Shown: positions 1-9,316 of the stretch, in pieces
How the letters are laid out: each line of letters begins with the position of its first letter
Position numbering within the stretch: the stretch's first letter is position 1
DNA from: an uncultured bacterium
GTDB lineage: Bacteria > Bacteroidota > Bacteroidia > Bacteroidales > UBA932
Length of the DNA: 64,000 nt
NCBI GenBank assembly: GCA_949300025.1
Contig: CASGCS010000005.1
Coordinates: 62,001-126,000 of the forward strand
Direction of reading: 5' to 3'
The notes under the pieces: model-generated
What the model was told of the DNA's origin: nothing
Databases searched by the model: none
The model's input: the letters and a program-made list of their open reading frames with translations, nothing else
Program-made: the position numbers and the translations under genes

Positions 1-222
1 TTCGAGTTTGCCGCGCAGCTCCTTTTTCCGGGCCTGGTCTTCGGCAATGTAATCGCCTATCACTCCCTTTATGCGGGCGCTTTCGGCCCTCAACTGATCG
101 TCGGAGAGTGCATCTATTTTCTTATATGACTCTAAAATCTTGTCAAGTATAGGTTTAAGTTCTTTTAGATCTCTGTCGGCCTTTGAACCGAACATTTTTT
201 TTATCAGACTTGAAAACGACAT
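1..222 (-). CDS. secA: Preprotein translocase ATPase SecA, N-terminal fragment
   Basis: The first 74 residues of SecA, the ATPase motor that drives unfolded proteins through SecYEG at the inner membrane. The translation begins MSFSSLIKKMFGSKADRDLK and continues with the helical start typical of Bacteroidota SecA (LKPILDKILESYKKIDALSDDQLRAES). The ATG is at 220-222 and the frame is open to base 1, so the rest of the gene lies outside the window. No catalytic motif is visible in this part; the call rests on the family-typical N-terminus. A -7-like element (TATCTTTG on the minus strand, 268-275) lies upstream, but no well-spaced -33 is seen. Confidence 0.88.
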   Translation of the reverse strand, partial: MSFSSLIKKMFGSKADRDLKELKPILDKILESYKKIDALSDDQLRAESARIKGVIGDYIAEDQARKKELRGKLE

Positions 223-290
223 CTTCTAGACTTTTCTATGTTTACACTTATAATTTTCTACAATCTGCAAAGATAGTCATTATTGAAAAT

Positions 291-329
291 AAAAAAGGGG
301 ACAACCGACTAAAAATCGGCTATCCCCTT
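291..329 (-). terminator. Rho-independent terminator after the ferredoxin gene
   Basis: Read on the minus strand, an AAGGGGA...TCCCCTT outer stem and an inner GCCGA/TCGG(T) stem are followed by a T run (the A run at 291-296). It begins about 20 bp past the ferredoxin stop and would insulate it from secA. Confidence 0.8.
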
Positions 330-348
330 AAAATCTTCAATCCTTGCA

Positions 349-516
349 TTAAGCCTGCACTATAGCACCTACAGGACAAGCGTCTGCGCATGTACCGCAG
401 TCTGTGCACATGTTGGGATCTATCTTATAGATATCGCCTGCAGAAATAGCACCTACAGGGCATTCACCTGCGCAAGTTCCGCATGCTGCGCAATCTTCAG
501 TAATTTTGTAAGCCAT
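349..516 (-). CDS. Small 2x[4Fe-4S] ferredoxin
   Basis: A 55-residue soluble electron carrier. Two classical cluster motifs are visible: CAACGTCAGECP at residues 9-20 and CTDCGTCADACP near residues 38-49, each CxxCxxCxxxCP, so two [4Fe-4S] clusters are expected. The ATG at 514-516 gives MAYKITEDC, the standard start of this family; the frame stays open upstream but that part does not resemble ferredoxin. The gene stands alone, with its own promoter (552-583) and terminator (291-329). The redox partner cannot be read from context. Confidence 0.92.
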   Translation of the reverse strand: MAYKITEDCAACGTCAGECPVGAISAGDIYKIDPNMCTDCGTCADACPVGAIVQA

Positions 517-551
517 AATTTTTATGTTTATTGTTATTGTTAAAAAACATG

Positions 552-583
552 CAAATATAATACTAAGCGCCTTAGTAACCAAA
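552..583 (-). promoter_or_regulatory. Bacteroidota-type promoter of the ferredoxin gene
   Basis: On the minus strand TTTG (580-583) is followed after 20 nt by TATATTTG (552-559), matching the -33/-7 consensus of the Bacteroidota housekeeping sigma factor. The expected start of transcription is about 30 nt before the ATG. The -33 lies inside the 3' end of the M16 peptidase gene. Confidence 0.7.
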
Positions 584-3496
584 AATATCTTCGGTGGAAA
601 GTCTTATGACCTTGCCGTACGAGCCGTCGCCGAGCCTCTTCATGTCAAGTTCCTTCTCGTCGCCCAATATACCGATGTAGTACTTGCGGTCCTTTATCAC
701 ATCCTGCTGGAATTTAACCACATCATCCAGAGTAAGGTTCTGAACCTGTTCGTAGACAATCTTTCTGCTGTCCTCGCTCAGGCCGAGCTTGCGGGCAGCC
801 ACAAAGTTCCACAGAACGTTCATCTTCGTTATTCTCTGGGTGCGGAGAGTTGCAATGATATTCTCCTTTGCAATGTCAAAGGCTGCCTCTGACTGCGGCA
901 TATTGTTGATAATCTCGTCGAAAGCGGTTACGGCATCCATCATCTTGTCGTTCTGGGTCGCAATGAAGGAGTAGAATACATAAGGGTCGTCCTTTTCATC
1001 GCCGGAACGGCCATAGTAAGCCTGGGCAGTGTAGGCAAGGCCTCTCGCCTCCCTCATCTCCTGGAACACTATGCTGTTCATTCCGCCCCCGAAGTATTCG
1101 TTGTACATTCTTATGATTGGAGTCTTTGCCAGGTCGTAGGGCTCACCCGTACTTGAATAGGAGTACATGTATATCTGCTTTGCATCGTACGGAGCGATAT
1201 ATACCCTGTCCTCCTTCACCTGCTGCGCCTTGAACTTTTTGCCGTCGGCGAACTTTTTGAGGGAATCTGCAACCTTGTGCTCCTTGTTTATGAAATCCAC
1301 CAGAACCTCGGCAGATTCGGGACCGTAATAGAGAACCGTGTGGTCATACTCGCCCAGCATCCTGAATTTGCCCAGCAGTTCGGATGAAGTCACCCTGTCG
1401 AGTTCTGCATTTGAGAATGTAGTATTTGCAGGGTTCTTGCTTCCGTAGACAAGATAATTCTGAAGCATGCTGAAATTCGCACTCTGGTTCAGTTTTGCAT
1501 TTGCGCGCGACTTCTTGTAGTCTGCCTTCATGTTTTCGAGCGCCTGATTGTCGGGCTGATAGTCTGCGACCATCTCCTCGTAGAGTCTTGCAGCCTCGGC
1601 CATATTCTCGCTCAGACCAGATATGGTAACGCGAATATTGTCTCTTCCCACCATTACGTTTACATTACATGCAAGGTCGTAGAGTTTTGCCTTGATCTGC
1701 TCTGCGCTGTACTTGCTTGTACCCAGATAATAAGAGTAGGCATCGGCAAGCTCCAGCATGGGATCGTCATTCGTGCCGAACTCATAGTAATGTACAAGGG
1801 TGAAGAGCCCGTTTGCGGTATTCTGTTTGTAGAGTATCTCAAGCCCCTTGTCGGAGGTGAGTTTCTGCAAATCCTTCTCATAATCGACGAACACCGGCTC
1901 TATGGGCGTTACGGCCGATGCCTGTATCTCTTTGAGGAAAAGGCTGGCGGTATCCCTGTTTGTAAAGATAGGGGTTATCTCGGGTTTGGCAATCTTCTTT
2001 ACAGAGGTATCCTCTCCCTTGAGTTTCTTCACTACCACATAATTATCGTTGAGATGGGCATTGGCGAAACTGACAATGTCCTCTTTTGTAAGAGCTGCAA
2101 GCCTGTCGAGCCGCTCCACCTCCCGATTCCACGGAATATCATTTATGAACGCCTCGACAAAGGCATCCGCCCTTGCGGCATTGGACTCAAGAGCGCGCAT
2201 CTCGTTCTTTTTATAGTTGTTTATGGTTGCCTGAAGCAGAGACTCGTCGAACTCGCCTTTCTTGAGAAGTTCTATCTGCTCCAGCAGCAGATCCTTGACC
2301 TGGTCAAGCGTCTGGCCCTCCTTTGGATCCGCTGAAACTATCAGTTGCGTGTAATCTGCCTGTATATAAGGAAATACACTTGCTCCCAATGTTTTCTGGC
2401 TTTGATTCAAGTTTACGTCAACCAGACCGGCATATCCGTTGTAAAGCATGTCTGAGAGAATGGTAAGGGTGTCTGTCTGAGGTGAATTCGCCCCATCGAA
2501 ACGCCATGCCAGAGTCACGTACTCAGACTCCAGACCATAAACTTCTCTCTCTACCGGAGACTCTATTGGCTGTTCGGGTCTGTATTGCAGTCTCTGCAGG
2601 TTGTCGTTGGGAAGCATGTCTCCAAAATACTTGTCTATCGTAGCTATTACGGCATCCGGGTCAAAATCTCCCGACATGCAGACAGCCATGTTGTTTGGAA
2701 CGTACCAGTTCCTGTAGTACTCCTTTATTTTGGTGATTGAAGGATTTTTCAAATGTTCCTGAGTTCCCAGAACTGTCTGTGTCCCGTAAGGGTGGTTTTT
2801 GAAAAGTTCGCTGCTTACGGCCTCCAGCACCTTTCTGCCGTCGCTGGTAAGAGACATGTTCTTCTCTTCGTATACAGTCTCCAGTTCTGTATGGAAACCT
2901 CTTATCACATTATGCTTGAAACGGTCCGCCTGGATTCTGGCCCAGTTCTCCACCTGGTTTGACGGGATATCTTCTGTATAGACTGTCATGTCGTAACCTG
3001 TATAGGCATTTGTTCCCTTTGCGCCTATGGCCGCCATAAGTTTGTCATACTCGTTGGGGATGGCTATCTTCGAAGCCTCATAAGAGAGACTGTCTATCTC
3101 TGCATAGACCGCATTGCGCTCAGCCTCGTCTTCAAGCGTGCCGTAATATTCGAATTTTGCCTCTATGGAATCGAGCAGAGGTTTTTCAAGAGCGTAATTC
3201 TGTGTGCCGAACTGTTCGGTTCCCTTGAACATCAGATGCTCGAAATAGTGCGCGAGACCTGTATTCTCGGCAGGGTCGTTCTTCGCCCCCACCCTGACCG
3301 CGATATAGGTCTGGATTCTGGGTTCTTCCTTGTTGACACTCAGATATACCTTCAGCCCGTTGTCCAGAGTGTAGATTCTGGTATTCATCGGGTCTCCCTC
3401 CACTGTCTTGTAGTCATACCTGCTACAGGCCGCGAAAAAGGGCGCCGCCACTGCCACAAGAAAGAGGGTTCTAATGATTTTCAGTTTACTTTTCAT
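572..3496 (-). CDS. M16 (pitrilysin/insulinase-like) zinc metallopeptidase, lipoprotein
   Basis: A 974-residue peptidase of the M16 family, which cleaves peptides in a large two-half chamber. The inverted zinc motif HxxEH is present as HYFEH (H83, E86, H87), followed by LMFKGT. The expected third glutamate probably lies in ELETVYEEKN near residue 210. The length fits two M16 core/inactive domain pairs; the second half (from about residue 520) lacks HxxEH, as is normal for the inactive half. The N-terminus is a lipoprotein signal with lipobox FAAC (C24), so the mature protein should be membrane-anchored outside the cytoplasm. It is divergent from the DUF1573 gene across a 72-bp intergenic region. 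The substrate is unknown. Confidence 0.9.
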   Translation of the reverse strand: MKSKLKIIRTLFLVAVAAPFFAACSRYDYKTVEGDPMNTRIYTLDNGLKVYLSVNKEEPRIQTYIAVRVGAKNDPAENTGLAHYFEHLMFKGTEQFGTQNYALEKPLLDSIEAKFEYYGTLEDEAERNAVYAEIDSLSYEASKIAIPNEYDKLMAAIGAKGTNAYTGYDMTVYTEDIPSNQVENWARIQADRFKHNVIRGFHTELETVYEEKNMSLTSDGRKVLEAVSSELFKNHPYGTQTVLGTQEHLKNPSITKIKEYYRNWYVPNNMAVCMSGDFDPDAVIATIDKYFGDMLPNDNLQRLQYRPEQPIESPVEREVYGLESEYVTLAWRFDGANSPQTDTLTILSDMLYNGYAGLVDVNLNQSQKTLGASVFPYIQADYTQLIVSADPKEGQTLDQVKDLLLEQIELLKKGEFDESLLQATINNYKKNEMRALESNAARADAFVEAFINDIPWNREVERLDRLAALTKEDIVSFANAHLNDNYVVVKKLKGEDTSVKKIAKPEITPIFTNRDTASLFLKEIQASAVTPIEPVFVDYEKDLQKLTSDKGLEILYKQNTANGLFTLVHYYEFGTNDDPMLELADAYSYYLGTSKYSAEQIKAKLYDLACNVNVMVGRDNIRVTISGLSENMAEAARLYEEMVADYQPDNQALENMKADYKKSRANAKLNQSANFSMLQNYLVYGSKNPANTTFSNAELDRVTSSELLGKFRMLGEYDHTVLYYGPESAEVLVDFINKEHKVADSLKKFADGKKFKAQQVKEDRVYIAPYDAKQIYMYSYSSTGEPYDLAKTPIIRMYNEYFGGGMNSIVFQEMREARGLAYTAQAYYGRSGDEKDDPYVFYSFIATQNDKMMDAVTAFDEIINNMPQSEAAFDIAKENIIATLRTQRITKMNVLWNFVAARKLGLSEDSRKIVYEQVQNLTLDDVVKFQQDVIKDRKYYIGILGDEKELDMKRLGDGSYGKVIRLSTEDIFGY

Positions 3497-3520
3497 ACGG
3501 AAATAAATGTTTAAAACCGA

Positions 3521-3557
3521 GCAAATTTAATAAAATATATGTTATATATTTGCAAAA
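3521..3557. promoter_or_regulatory. Overlapping divergent promoter elements, M16 peptidase / DUF1573 gene
   Basis: A leftward -7 element (TAAATTTG on minus, 3522-3529) and a rightward -7 element (TATATTTG on plus, 3545-3552) sit back to back. For the leftward promoter a TTTG lies at 3553-3556, 23 nt away, wider than the usual 19-20. No -33 match is seen for the rightward one. The same arrangement recurs before lptD/amidase and tpiA/permease. Confidence 0.5.
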
Positions 3558-3568
3558 ACTTTGAGGCG

Positions 3569-4654
3569 ATGAGATTTTTAAAAAAACATATGGCACTGCT
3601 CCTTTCGGCACTTCTGGCAGCTTCGTTGTCATATTCCCAGACAGGATTCGAGAGTGCGCTGGCCTTCAAGAGCACGGTCCACAATTTCGGCAAGATTTCC
3701 ATAGATGCGGGCGAGCAGCACTGCACGTTCGAATTCACCAACATATCAGACAAACCGGTTGTAATAAACAATGTCATCTCCTCATGCGGGTGCGCCCAGC
3801 CGGAATGGCCCAGGCAGCCCATCATGCCGGGAAAGGGAGGCAAGATAGAGGTAACCTACCTCAACGACCAGGGGCCCTATCCCTTTGAAAAGAACATAAC
3901 TGTCTACACTTCCGCCAGCAGAAAACCTGTAATTCTGAGAATAAGCGGCATCGCCTACGAAAAGGAGAAGTCGCTGAAGGAGCTTTTTCCGGTAGCTGTC
4001 GGCCCGCTGGGCATTATGAAAAACAACATAGGGGCCGGACAGATAGAACAGGGCTATTCAAAGTCGGGAAGCATTTCCGTAGCCAATTTTTCTCAAAAGG
4101 CCGTGTCGGTAGAGTTTGACGGGCTGTCTGCAGGACTCACTCTCAATGCGGTTCCAAAGGTACTGGAGCCAGGCGCAATAGGAGAGATAAGATACGGGAT
4201 AAATACAGGAGAGGCACTCAACTGGGGAAACACCACATATTCGGCAAACGTGGTTTGCAACGGAGCGAAAGCCTCTGTCAGGCTCAATTTCAACTGCATG
4301 ATAATAGACAACGTTTCGGGATTGAGCGCGGAACAGAAGAACAGCAGTTCCATGATTCTGGCAAAAAACAGTTCCGTAACCCTTGAAGCCGCAAAGGGAG
4401 CGGTTACAACCGCAAGATTCAGCCTGAGAAACACAGGCGCAGCAAACCTTGTAATACACAAGGCCGACACAAACGGAGATTCATTTGAAGTCACATATCC
4501 AGAAAGGGAGATAAAACCGGGCGAAAATTTTGAAGTCGCCGCAAAGATAAGGGCGCCAGGCGCCGGCGGTGAGAAAATTTACACCATAACACTTATAACC
4601 AATTCGCCTAAAAGGCCTTTGGTTAACCTGTTCGTGGCGCTCGAAACAAAATAA
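3569..4654 (+). CDS. DUF1573-family exported protein
   Basis: A 361-residue protein starting MRFLKKHMALLL, with a signal peptide (hydrophobic LLLSALLAASLSYS). The region after it (about residues 30-130) is a DUF1573/ASPM-SPD-2-Hydin-like immunoglobulin fold: HNFGKIS, FEFTNISDKPVVI, the SSCGCAQPEWPRQPI turn and the PGKGGKIEVTYL strand are typical. Two further related beta domains follow (about 140-250 and 270-361; NTGAANLVIHKAD and KPGENFEV echo the same pattern). The role is probably extracytoplasmic binding or structure; the exact function is not known. The ATG at 3569 is chosen because the signal peptide starts there. It is followed after 13 bp by meaB, and the gene order suggests co-transcription. 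Confidence 0.8.
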   Translation: MRFLKKHMALLLSALLAASLSYSQTGFESALAFKSTVHNFGKISIDAGEQHCTFEFTNISDKPVVINNVISSCGCAQPEWPRQPIMPGKGGKIEVTYLNDQGPYPFEKNITVYTSASRKPVILRISGIAYEKEKSLKELFPVAVGPLGIMKNNIGAGQIEQGYSKSGSISVANFSQKAVSVEFDGLSAGLTLNAVPKVLEPGAIGEIRYGINTGEALNWGNTTYSANVVCNGAKASVRLNFNCMIIDNVSGLSAEQKNSSSMILAKNSSVTLEAAKGAVTTARFSLRNTGAANLVIHKADTNGDSFEVTYPEREIKPGENFEVAAKIRAPGAGGEKIYTITLITNSPKRPLVNLFVALETK

Positions 4655-4667
4655 ACGGAGGATTATC

Positions 4668-5807
4668 ATGAACGAAAAGGAGCAGAATATCACCACCGGA
4701 GAGTGGCCGCCCAAAGGAGACGGACACCACGACAGCGCACTGTTTGTAAACGAGGGAGTGGAGCAGCAGCCGAGCGTAAACCCGTATATGAAGAACTTTT
4801 TCAGGAAAAAGCCTGTACTGCTCTCTGCCGACGAATATGTAAAGGGCATAGAGGAGGGCAACACCACCATCCTCTCAAAGGCCATCACGCTTGTGGAGAG
4901 CCAGCTGCCCGCACACCGCGAGATTGCGCGCCGGATTATAGCAAAATGCCAGCATATCTCCGCAAGGAAGAGTTCGATGCGTATCGGCATAACAGGTGTT
5001 CCCGGTGCAGGTAAAAGCACATTCATAGAGGCATTCGGCAAATATCTTACCGCCGAGGGGCACAAGCTTGCGGTTCTGGCCATAGACCCGAGCAGCGAGC
5101 GGAGCAAAGGCAGCATTCTGGGTGACAAGACAAGGATGGAGACTCTCTGCAACGACCCGAACGCCTTTATCAGGCCCAGCCCGAGTGCCGGTTCGCTTGG
5201 AGGCGTAGCCCGCAAGACAAGAGAGACAATCCTGCTTTGCGAGGCTGCCGGATACGATGTCATCTTCATAGAGACTGTGGGTGTAGGACAGTCTGAAACG
5301 GCAGTCCACTCCATGAGCGATTTTTTCCTGCTGCTGATGCTCTCAGGTGCAGGAGACGATTTGCAGGGCATAAAGAGAGGCATAATGGAGATGAGCGACC
5401 TGATAGCAATTACCAAAGCCGACGGCAACAACATTGAGAAGGCCAATATGGCAAAAGCACTATATGCCAATGCACTGCATCTTTTTCCCCCTACCGAATC
5501 GGGATGGGTGCCCACTGCGGTAACCTCTTCTGCCGTGACCGGGGAGGGGCTTGAGGAGATTCTCAAGCTCATAGAGCAGTATTTTGCCCTTGTAAAGGAA
5601 AACGGATATTACCTGCACAAACGCCGCCAGCAGGCACGCTACTGGATGTATGAAAGCATAAATGAAGCGCTGAGGGAAGATTTCTACGAGAATCCGCTGA
5701 TAGAGAAAAAACTTAAGGAGTATGAAAATGCCGTTCTCGACGGCAGCATGGATTCATTCATGGCCGCAGGAGAGCTGATGGAAATATACAACAACATAAA
5801 GGAGTAA
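4668..5807 (+). CDS. meaB: Methylmalonyl-CoA mutase-associated G-protein chaperone MeaB
   Basis: A 379-residue GTPase of the MeaB/ArgK branch of G3E proteins, which protects and loads adenosylcobalamin into methylmalonyl-CoA mutase. The P-loop is GVPGAGKS at residues 110-117. AIDPSSERSKGSILGDKTRM is the family's switch region, and ETVGVGQSE and ITKADGNN (base recognition, NKxD-like) follow. About 45 residues precede the conserved core, slightly longer than usual. A good GGAGG sits before the ATG. The mutase genes are not in the window; succinate-propionate metabolism is inferred from family knowledge only. Confidence 0.93.
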   Translation: MNEKEQNITTGEWPPKGDGHHDSALFVNEGVEQQPSVNPYMKNFFRKKPVLLSADEYVKGIEEGNTTILSKAITLVESQLPAHREIARRIIAKCQHISARKSSMRIGITGVPGAGKSTFIEAFGKYLTAEGHKLAVLAIDPSSERSKGSILGDKTRMETLCNDPNAFIRPSPSAGSLGGVARKTRETILLCEAAGYDVIFIETVGVGQSETAVHSMSDFFLLLMLSGAGDDLQGIKRGIMEMSDLIAITKADGNNIEKANMAKALYANALHLFPPTESGWVPTAVTSSAVTGEGLEEILKLIEQYFALVKENGYYLHKRRQQARYWMYESINEALREDFYENPLIEKKLKEYENAVLDGSMDSFMAAGELMEIYNNIKE

Positions 5808-5817
5808 AGGCCGTCGG

Positions 5818-6906
5818 ATGATTGGTGAGATTACACTTGACGTACTGCGCAACAGCATACTCATCACCGGCCTCGTCCTTATAATGATGCTGCTGATAGA
5901 GTTCTACAATGTCGCATCCAACGGCAGAAGGTTTGAAAAACTCAAGGGAAGCGGATCGCGGCAGGTGCTGCTCGGCTCGCTTCTGGGGCTTGTTCCCGGC
6001 TGCATAGGAGGGTTTGCGGCAGTTTCGCTCTACACGCACAGGCTGATAAGTTTCGGCGCCCTGGTAGCCATGATGATCTGTTCATCGGGAGACGAAGCCT
6101 TCGTTATACTGGCCATGATACCTGAAGAGGGTCTGCTGCTTTTTGCCATTCTCTTTGCGATTGCCGTTGCGGCAGGGCTTGTCATAGACAGGTTCGTTCC
6201 CCTCAGGGGCAACAGGATACTCACCAACTGCGACGATCTGACAATACATAAGGGCGAGGGAGGCAGCATCCCCTCCATATTCCGGTGCTCCTCATACGCA
6301 GCGATGCGGCACCCATCCAGGGAGAGACTCATCATTCTTGCCGCAGTGGCTCTCTTCATAGGCGCGGTAATTGCCGGGCTTCTGGAGCACGAGCATGCAG
6401 GCAGCGGAGAAGGGCACAGCCATGTTGTAACATTCAACTTTCTGAGCGAAAGGTGGATAAATCTTGTCTTCGCCCTTTTCAGCATCGTAACTCTGCTTTT
6501 TGTCGCCACTGCAAAGGAGCACTTCATAAAGGAACATCTCTGGAACCACATTATAAAGAAACATCTGCCCTCCATATTCCTGTGGACATTCGGAGCCCTG
6601 CTTGTCTGCCACATAGCCATGCACTACATAGACGCGGAGCGGTGGATAGGCGAAAATCTGCTGACAGTATTGCTGATAGCCGTTGCGATAGGAGTAATTC
6701 CAGAATCCGGGCCGCACCTTATATTCGTAACCCTCTATGCACAGGGAATGATTCCGTTTTACATACTGCTTGCAAACTCAATGGTGCAGGACGGACACAC
6801 CACGCTACCTCTGCTTGCAGAAAACAAAAGGACCTTTTTCTGGGCCAAGTTGATAAACCTTCTGCTCGGACTTGCCGTGGGGCTGGGATGCTACCTTATA
6901 TTCTAA
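5818..6906 (+). CDS. Putative heavy-metal/manganese exporter (ArsP_2-like, ~10 TM)
   Basis: A 362-residue polytopic membrane protein resembling the putative 10-TM heavy-metal exporter family (ArsP_2/DUF2899). The two halves repeat a motif: LGLVPGCIGGFAAVSLYTHR, then a helix ending in SSGDEAF (about residues 55-100), and IGVIPESGPHLIFVTLYAQG, then a helix ending in QDGHTTL (about 295-340). This suggests an inverted-repeat transporter with acidic and histidine residues in each half. The loop near residues 190-205 is histidine-rich (EHEHAGSGEGHSH), a plausible metal-binding site. It follows meaB by 10 bp. The substrate is inferred from family only. Confidence 0.65.
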   Translation: MIGEITLDVLRNSILITGLVLIMMLLIEFYNVASNGRRFEKLKGSGSRQVLLGSLLGLVPGCIGGFAAVSLYTHRLISFGALVAMMICSSGDEAFVILAMIPEEGLLLFAILFAIAVAAGLVIDRFVPLRGNRILTNCDDLTIHKGEGGSIPSIFRCSSYAAMRHPSRERLIILAAVALFIGAVIAGLLEHEHAGSGEGHSHVVTFNFLSERWINLVFALFSIVTLLFVATAKEHFIKEHLWNHIIKKHLPSIFLWTFGALLVCHIAMHYIDAERWIGENLLTVLLIAVAIGVIPESGPHLIFVTLYAQGMIPFYILLANSMVQDGHTTLPLLAENKRTFFWAKLINLLLGLAVGLGCYLIF

Positions 6907-6935
6907 TACAGTACGGATAAAGTTCAGATGCGGCG

Positions 6936-6971
6936 AAAAAAAGCAGACAGCATCCGTGACGCTGCCTGCTT
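6936..6971 (-). terminator. Rho-independent terminator of the ridA-rho unit
   Basis: On the minus strand, AAGCAGGCAGC and GCTGTCTGCTT form an 11-bp stem with one mismatch and a 9-nt loop, followed directly by seven T. It lies 28 bp after the rho stop. Since it sits between convergent genes, the stem could also work weakly for the exporter. Confidence 0.82.
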
Positions 6972-6998
6972 CATGGTTGCAATATCGGAAACAGATTG

Positions 6999-8867
6999 CT
7001 ATTCGCCGTTCATAGACATGAGGAACTCCTCATTGTTCATGGTCTTCTCCATCCTCGCCTTCATGAACTCCATGGCCTCTACGCTGGTCATGTCTGAAAG
7101 GTGATTTCTCAATATCCAGATACGGTTTACATCCTCCGCCCTGTAAAGCAGGTCGTCGCGACGGGTAGAACTGAGGGTCACGTCAACAGCCGGGAAGATA
7201 CGCTTGTTGGAAAGTTTGCGGTCCAGCTGCAGTTCCATGTTGCCAGTTCCCTTGAACTCTTCGAATATGACTTCATCCATCTTTGAACCTGTATCTATAA
7301 GCGCGGTAGCGAGAATCGTGAGAGAACCTCCATTCTCCACGTTGCGGGCTGCGCCGAAAAATCTCTTTGGCTTGTGAAGGGCGTTTGCATCGACTCCGCC
7401 GCTGAGCACCTTTCCGGAAGCCGGCTGCACGGTGTTGAAGGCACGGGCCAGACGGGTTATCGAATCAAGGAAGATTACCACATCGTGACCGCACTCCACA
7501 AGTCTTTTGGCCTTTTCCAGAACTATGTTTGCAATCTTTACATGGCGCTCTGCCGGCTCGTCGAAGGTAGAGGCGATAACCTCGGCCTTGACGCTGCGCG
7601 CCATATCGGTCACCTCTTCTGGACGCTCGTCAATAAGGAGCATAATAAGGTAAACCTCAGGATGGTTGTCTGCAATCGCATTCGCTATCTCCTTAAGCAG
7701 GACTGTCTTACCTGTCTTTGGCTGCGCTACGATAAGGCCGCGCTGCCCCTTTCCTATAGGTGTAAACATATCTACAATCCTGCAAGAGAGATTGTTGTGC
7801 CCTTTAGACGTAATGTCGAACTTCTCATTGGGGAAAAGAGGGGTAAGGAAATCGAAAGGCACGCGATCCCTTACATATTCGGGGCTCCTTCCGTTGATCT
7901 GGTTTACCTTGACAAGAGGGAAATATTTGTCACCCTCACGCGGGGGGCGTATTTCACCGTAGAGGGTATCACCGGTCTTAAGACCGAAAAGCTTTATCTG
8001 AGACTGCGACACGTAGATGTCGTCGGGAGAATTGAGATAGTTGTAATCAGAAGACCTGAGGAATCCGTAACCGTCGGGCATGATTTCGAGAACACCGCTG
8101 GCCTCCACAACTCCTTCGAACTCAATTTTCTGATATTGCCTTTTAACCTCCTGCGGCTGCTCGGCCAGCTCCTGACGGGGCTCTGCGGGAGCAGATGAGG
8201 GAGCCGCAGCCTGTTGAGACGCAACGGTCTCAGAGGGGGCTGCATCATTCTCCTGTCCTGCCGGACGCTCGTTGCCAATCCGCCTCCTTTTTGCGGGCCT
8301 TTCGCCTTCGGCCTTTTCGCTTCTCTGCACGGCAGTTTCATCGGGCATGCTCTCAGATACGGCCTGCGCCTGCTCCGCCTGGGGCTCCTGTCCCTGAACC
8401 GGAGAGGGGTTCTTTTTCTTCCTGCCTCTTTTGCCTTTTACAGGGGCTGTCGCTTCTGAAGCGGGAGCGGATTCCGCTGCCGTCTCCGGGGCAGTTGCCT
8501 GAACGGGAGCCGCATCGACGTCCTGTTCACTCTTCTGTGCGGCATTGCGTGCCGGACGTCCGGGTTTGCGGCCGCGGCGTGAGGCCTGTGCAGCAGCCGG
8601 TGCGGAAGCCGGAGCTTCCGCCGCCGGCTCGGCTTCCGCCTGAGCCGGCGTTGCCGAAACGGCAACCGGCTGCTCAGCGACACGGGAGATTCTCGTTCTC
8701 CGTTTCCTCTGTATCGGCGTACCGACGCCTTGAATTGCCTGCTCGTCCAGAATCCTGTAAATCAAATCCTCCTTTGAAAGAGACTTGATTTTTGAAATCT
8801 TGAGATTCTGCGCAATCGCATGCAGTTCCTCAATGCTTTTATTGCTCAATTCTATAATATCGTACAT
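6999..8867 (-). CDS. rho: Transcription termination factor Rho with long N-terminal insert
   Basis: A hexameric RNA helicase that terminates transcription. A Rho_N helical module occupies residues 1-45. Then comes a ~200-residue low-complexity segment rich in Ala, Pro, Glu and Arg. The cold-shock RNA-binding domain follows ([20 protein letters not shown], about 250-320), then the RecA-like ATPase with P-loop AQPKTGKT near residue 380, the Walker B region [14 protein letters not shown], and the R-loop near [12 protein letters not shown]. With the ATG at 8865-8867 it is 622 residues, against about 420 in E. coli; the excess is the insert common in Bacteroidota Rho. A GTG two codons upstream is the alternative start. 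It follows ridA by 15 bp. Confidence 0.96.
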   Translation of the reverse strand: MYDIIELSNKSIEELHAIAQNLKISKIKSLSKEDLIYRILDEQAIQGVGTPIQRKRRTRISRVAEQPVAVSATPAQAEAEPAAEAPASAPAAAQASRRGRKPGRPARNAAQKSEQDVDAAPVQATAPETAAESAPASEATAPVKGKRGRKKKNPSPVQGQEPQAEQAQAVSESMPDETAVQRSEKAEGERPAKRRRIGNERPAGQENDAAPSETVASQQAAAPSSAPAEPRQELAEQPQEVKRQYQKIEFEGVVEASGVLEIMPDGYGFLRSSDYNYLNSPDDIYVSQSQIKLFGLKTGDTLYGEIRPPREGDKYFPLVKVNQINGRSPEYVRDRVPFDFLTPLFPNEKFDITSKGHNNLSCRIVDMFTPIGKGQRGLIVAQPKTGKTVLLKEIANAIADNHPEVYLIMLLIDERPEEVTDMARSVKAEVIASTFDEPAERHVKIANIVLEKAKRLVECGHDVVIFLDSITRLARAFNTVQPASGKVLSGGVDANALHKPKRFFGAARNVENGGSLTILATALIDTGSKMDEVIFEEFKGTGNMELQLDRKLSNKRIFPAVDVTLSSTRRDDLLYRAEDVNRIWILRNHLSDMTSVEAMEFMKARMEKTMNNEEFLMSMNGE

Positions 8868-8882
8868 AGTCACTTTCTAAAA

Positions 8883-9263
8883 TTATTTTACTGCAATCAC
8901 ATCAATCTCCACCCGTGCGTTCTTTGGAAGCGCAGCTGCCTGAAAGGCGACTCTTGCGGGATAAGGCTCCGAAAAGTAAAGGGCATAAACCTCGTTCAAC
9001 GCTGCAAAATCAGCAATATCCGCCAGATAGACAGTTGTCTTCACAACATCCTTGAATGAATATCCCGCCTCCTGGAGAATATATCCCAGATTCTTGAATA
9101 CCTGATGCAACTGTTCCCTGACGCCGCCCGGAGCGAACTCCCCGGTAGAGGCGTCAATTGGAAGCTGGCCGGAAACGTAGATGGTTCCGCCGGCCACAAC
9201 AGCCTGGCTGTATGTGCCCACAGCCTTTGGAGCCAGCGGGCTTGAAATAATCTTTCTTTCCAT
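8883..9263 (-). CDS. ridA: RidA family enamine/imine deaminase
   Basis: A 126-residue RidA/YjgF/UK114 protein, which hydrolyses reactive 2-aminoacrylate-type enamines released by PLP enzymes. The typical motifs APKAVGTYSQA, YVSGQLPID and the C-terminal PARVAFQAAALPKNARVEID are present, including the arginine (ARVAF) that binds the substrate carboxylate. The length is standard. It is the first gene of the ridA-rho pair. Confidence 0.93.
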   Translation of the reverse strand: MERKIISSPLAPKAVGTYSQAVVAGGTIYVSGQLPIDASTGEFAPGGVREQLHQVFKNLGYILQEAGYSFKDVVKTTVYLADIADFAALNEVYALYFSEPYPARVAFQAAALPKNARVEIDVIAVK

Positions 9264-9316
9264 AATTGTTCAGTTTATTGTTTATTATACTTATATCCCT
9301 GTCTATATGTCATTCA

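Noticed and set aside
4481..5572. 363-codon frame antisense to meaB
   Set aside because: It mirrors the high-GC third positions of meaB, is Ser/Pro-rich and has no family features.
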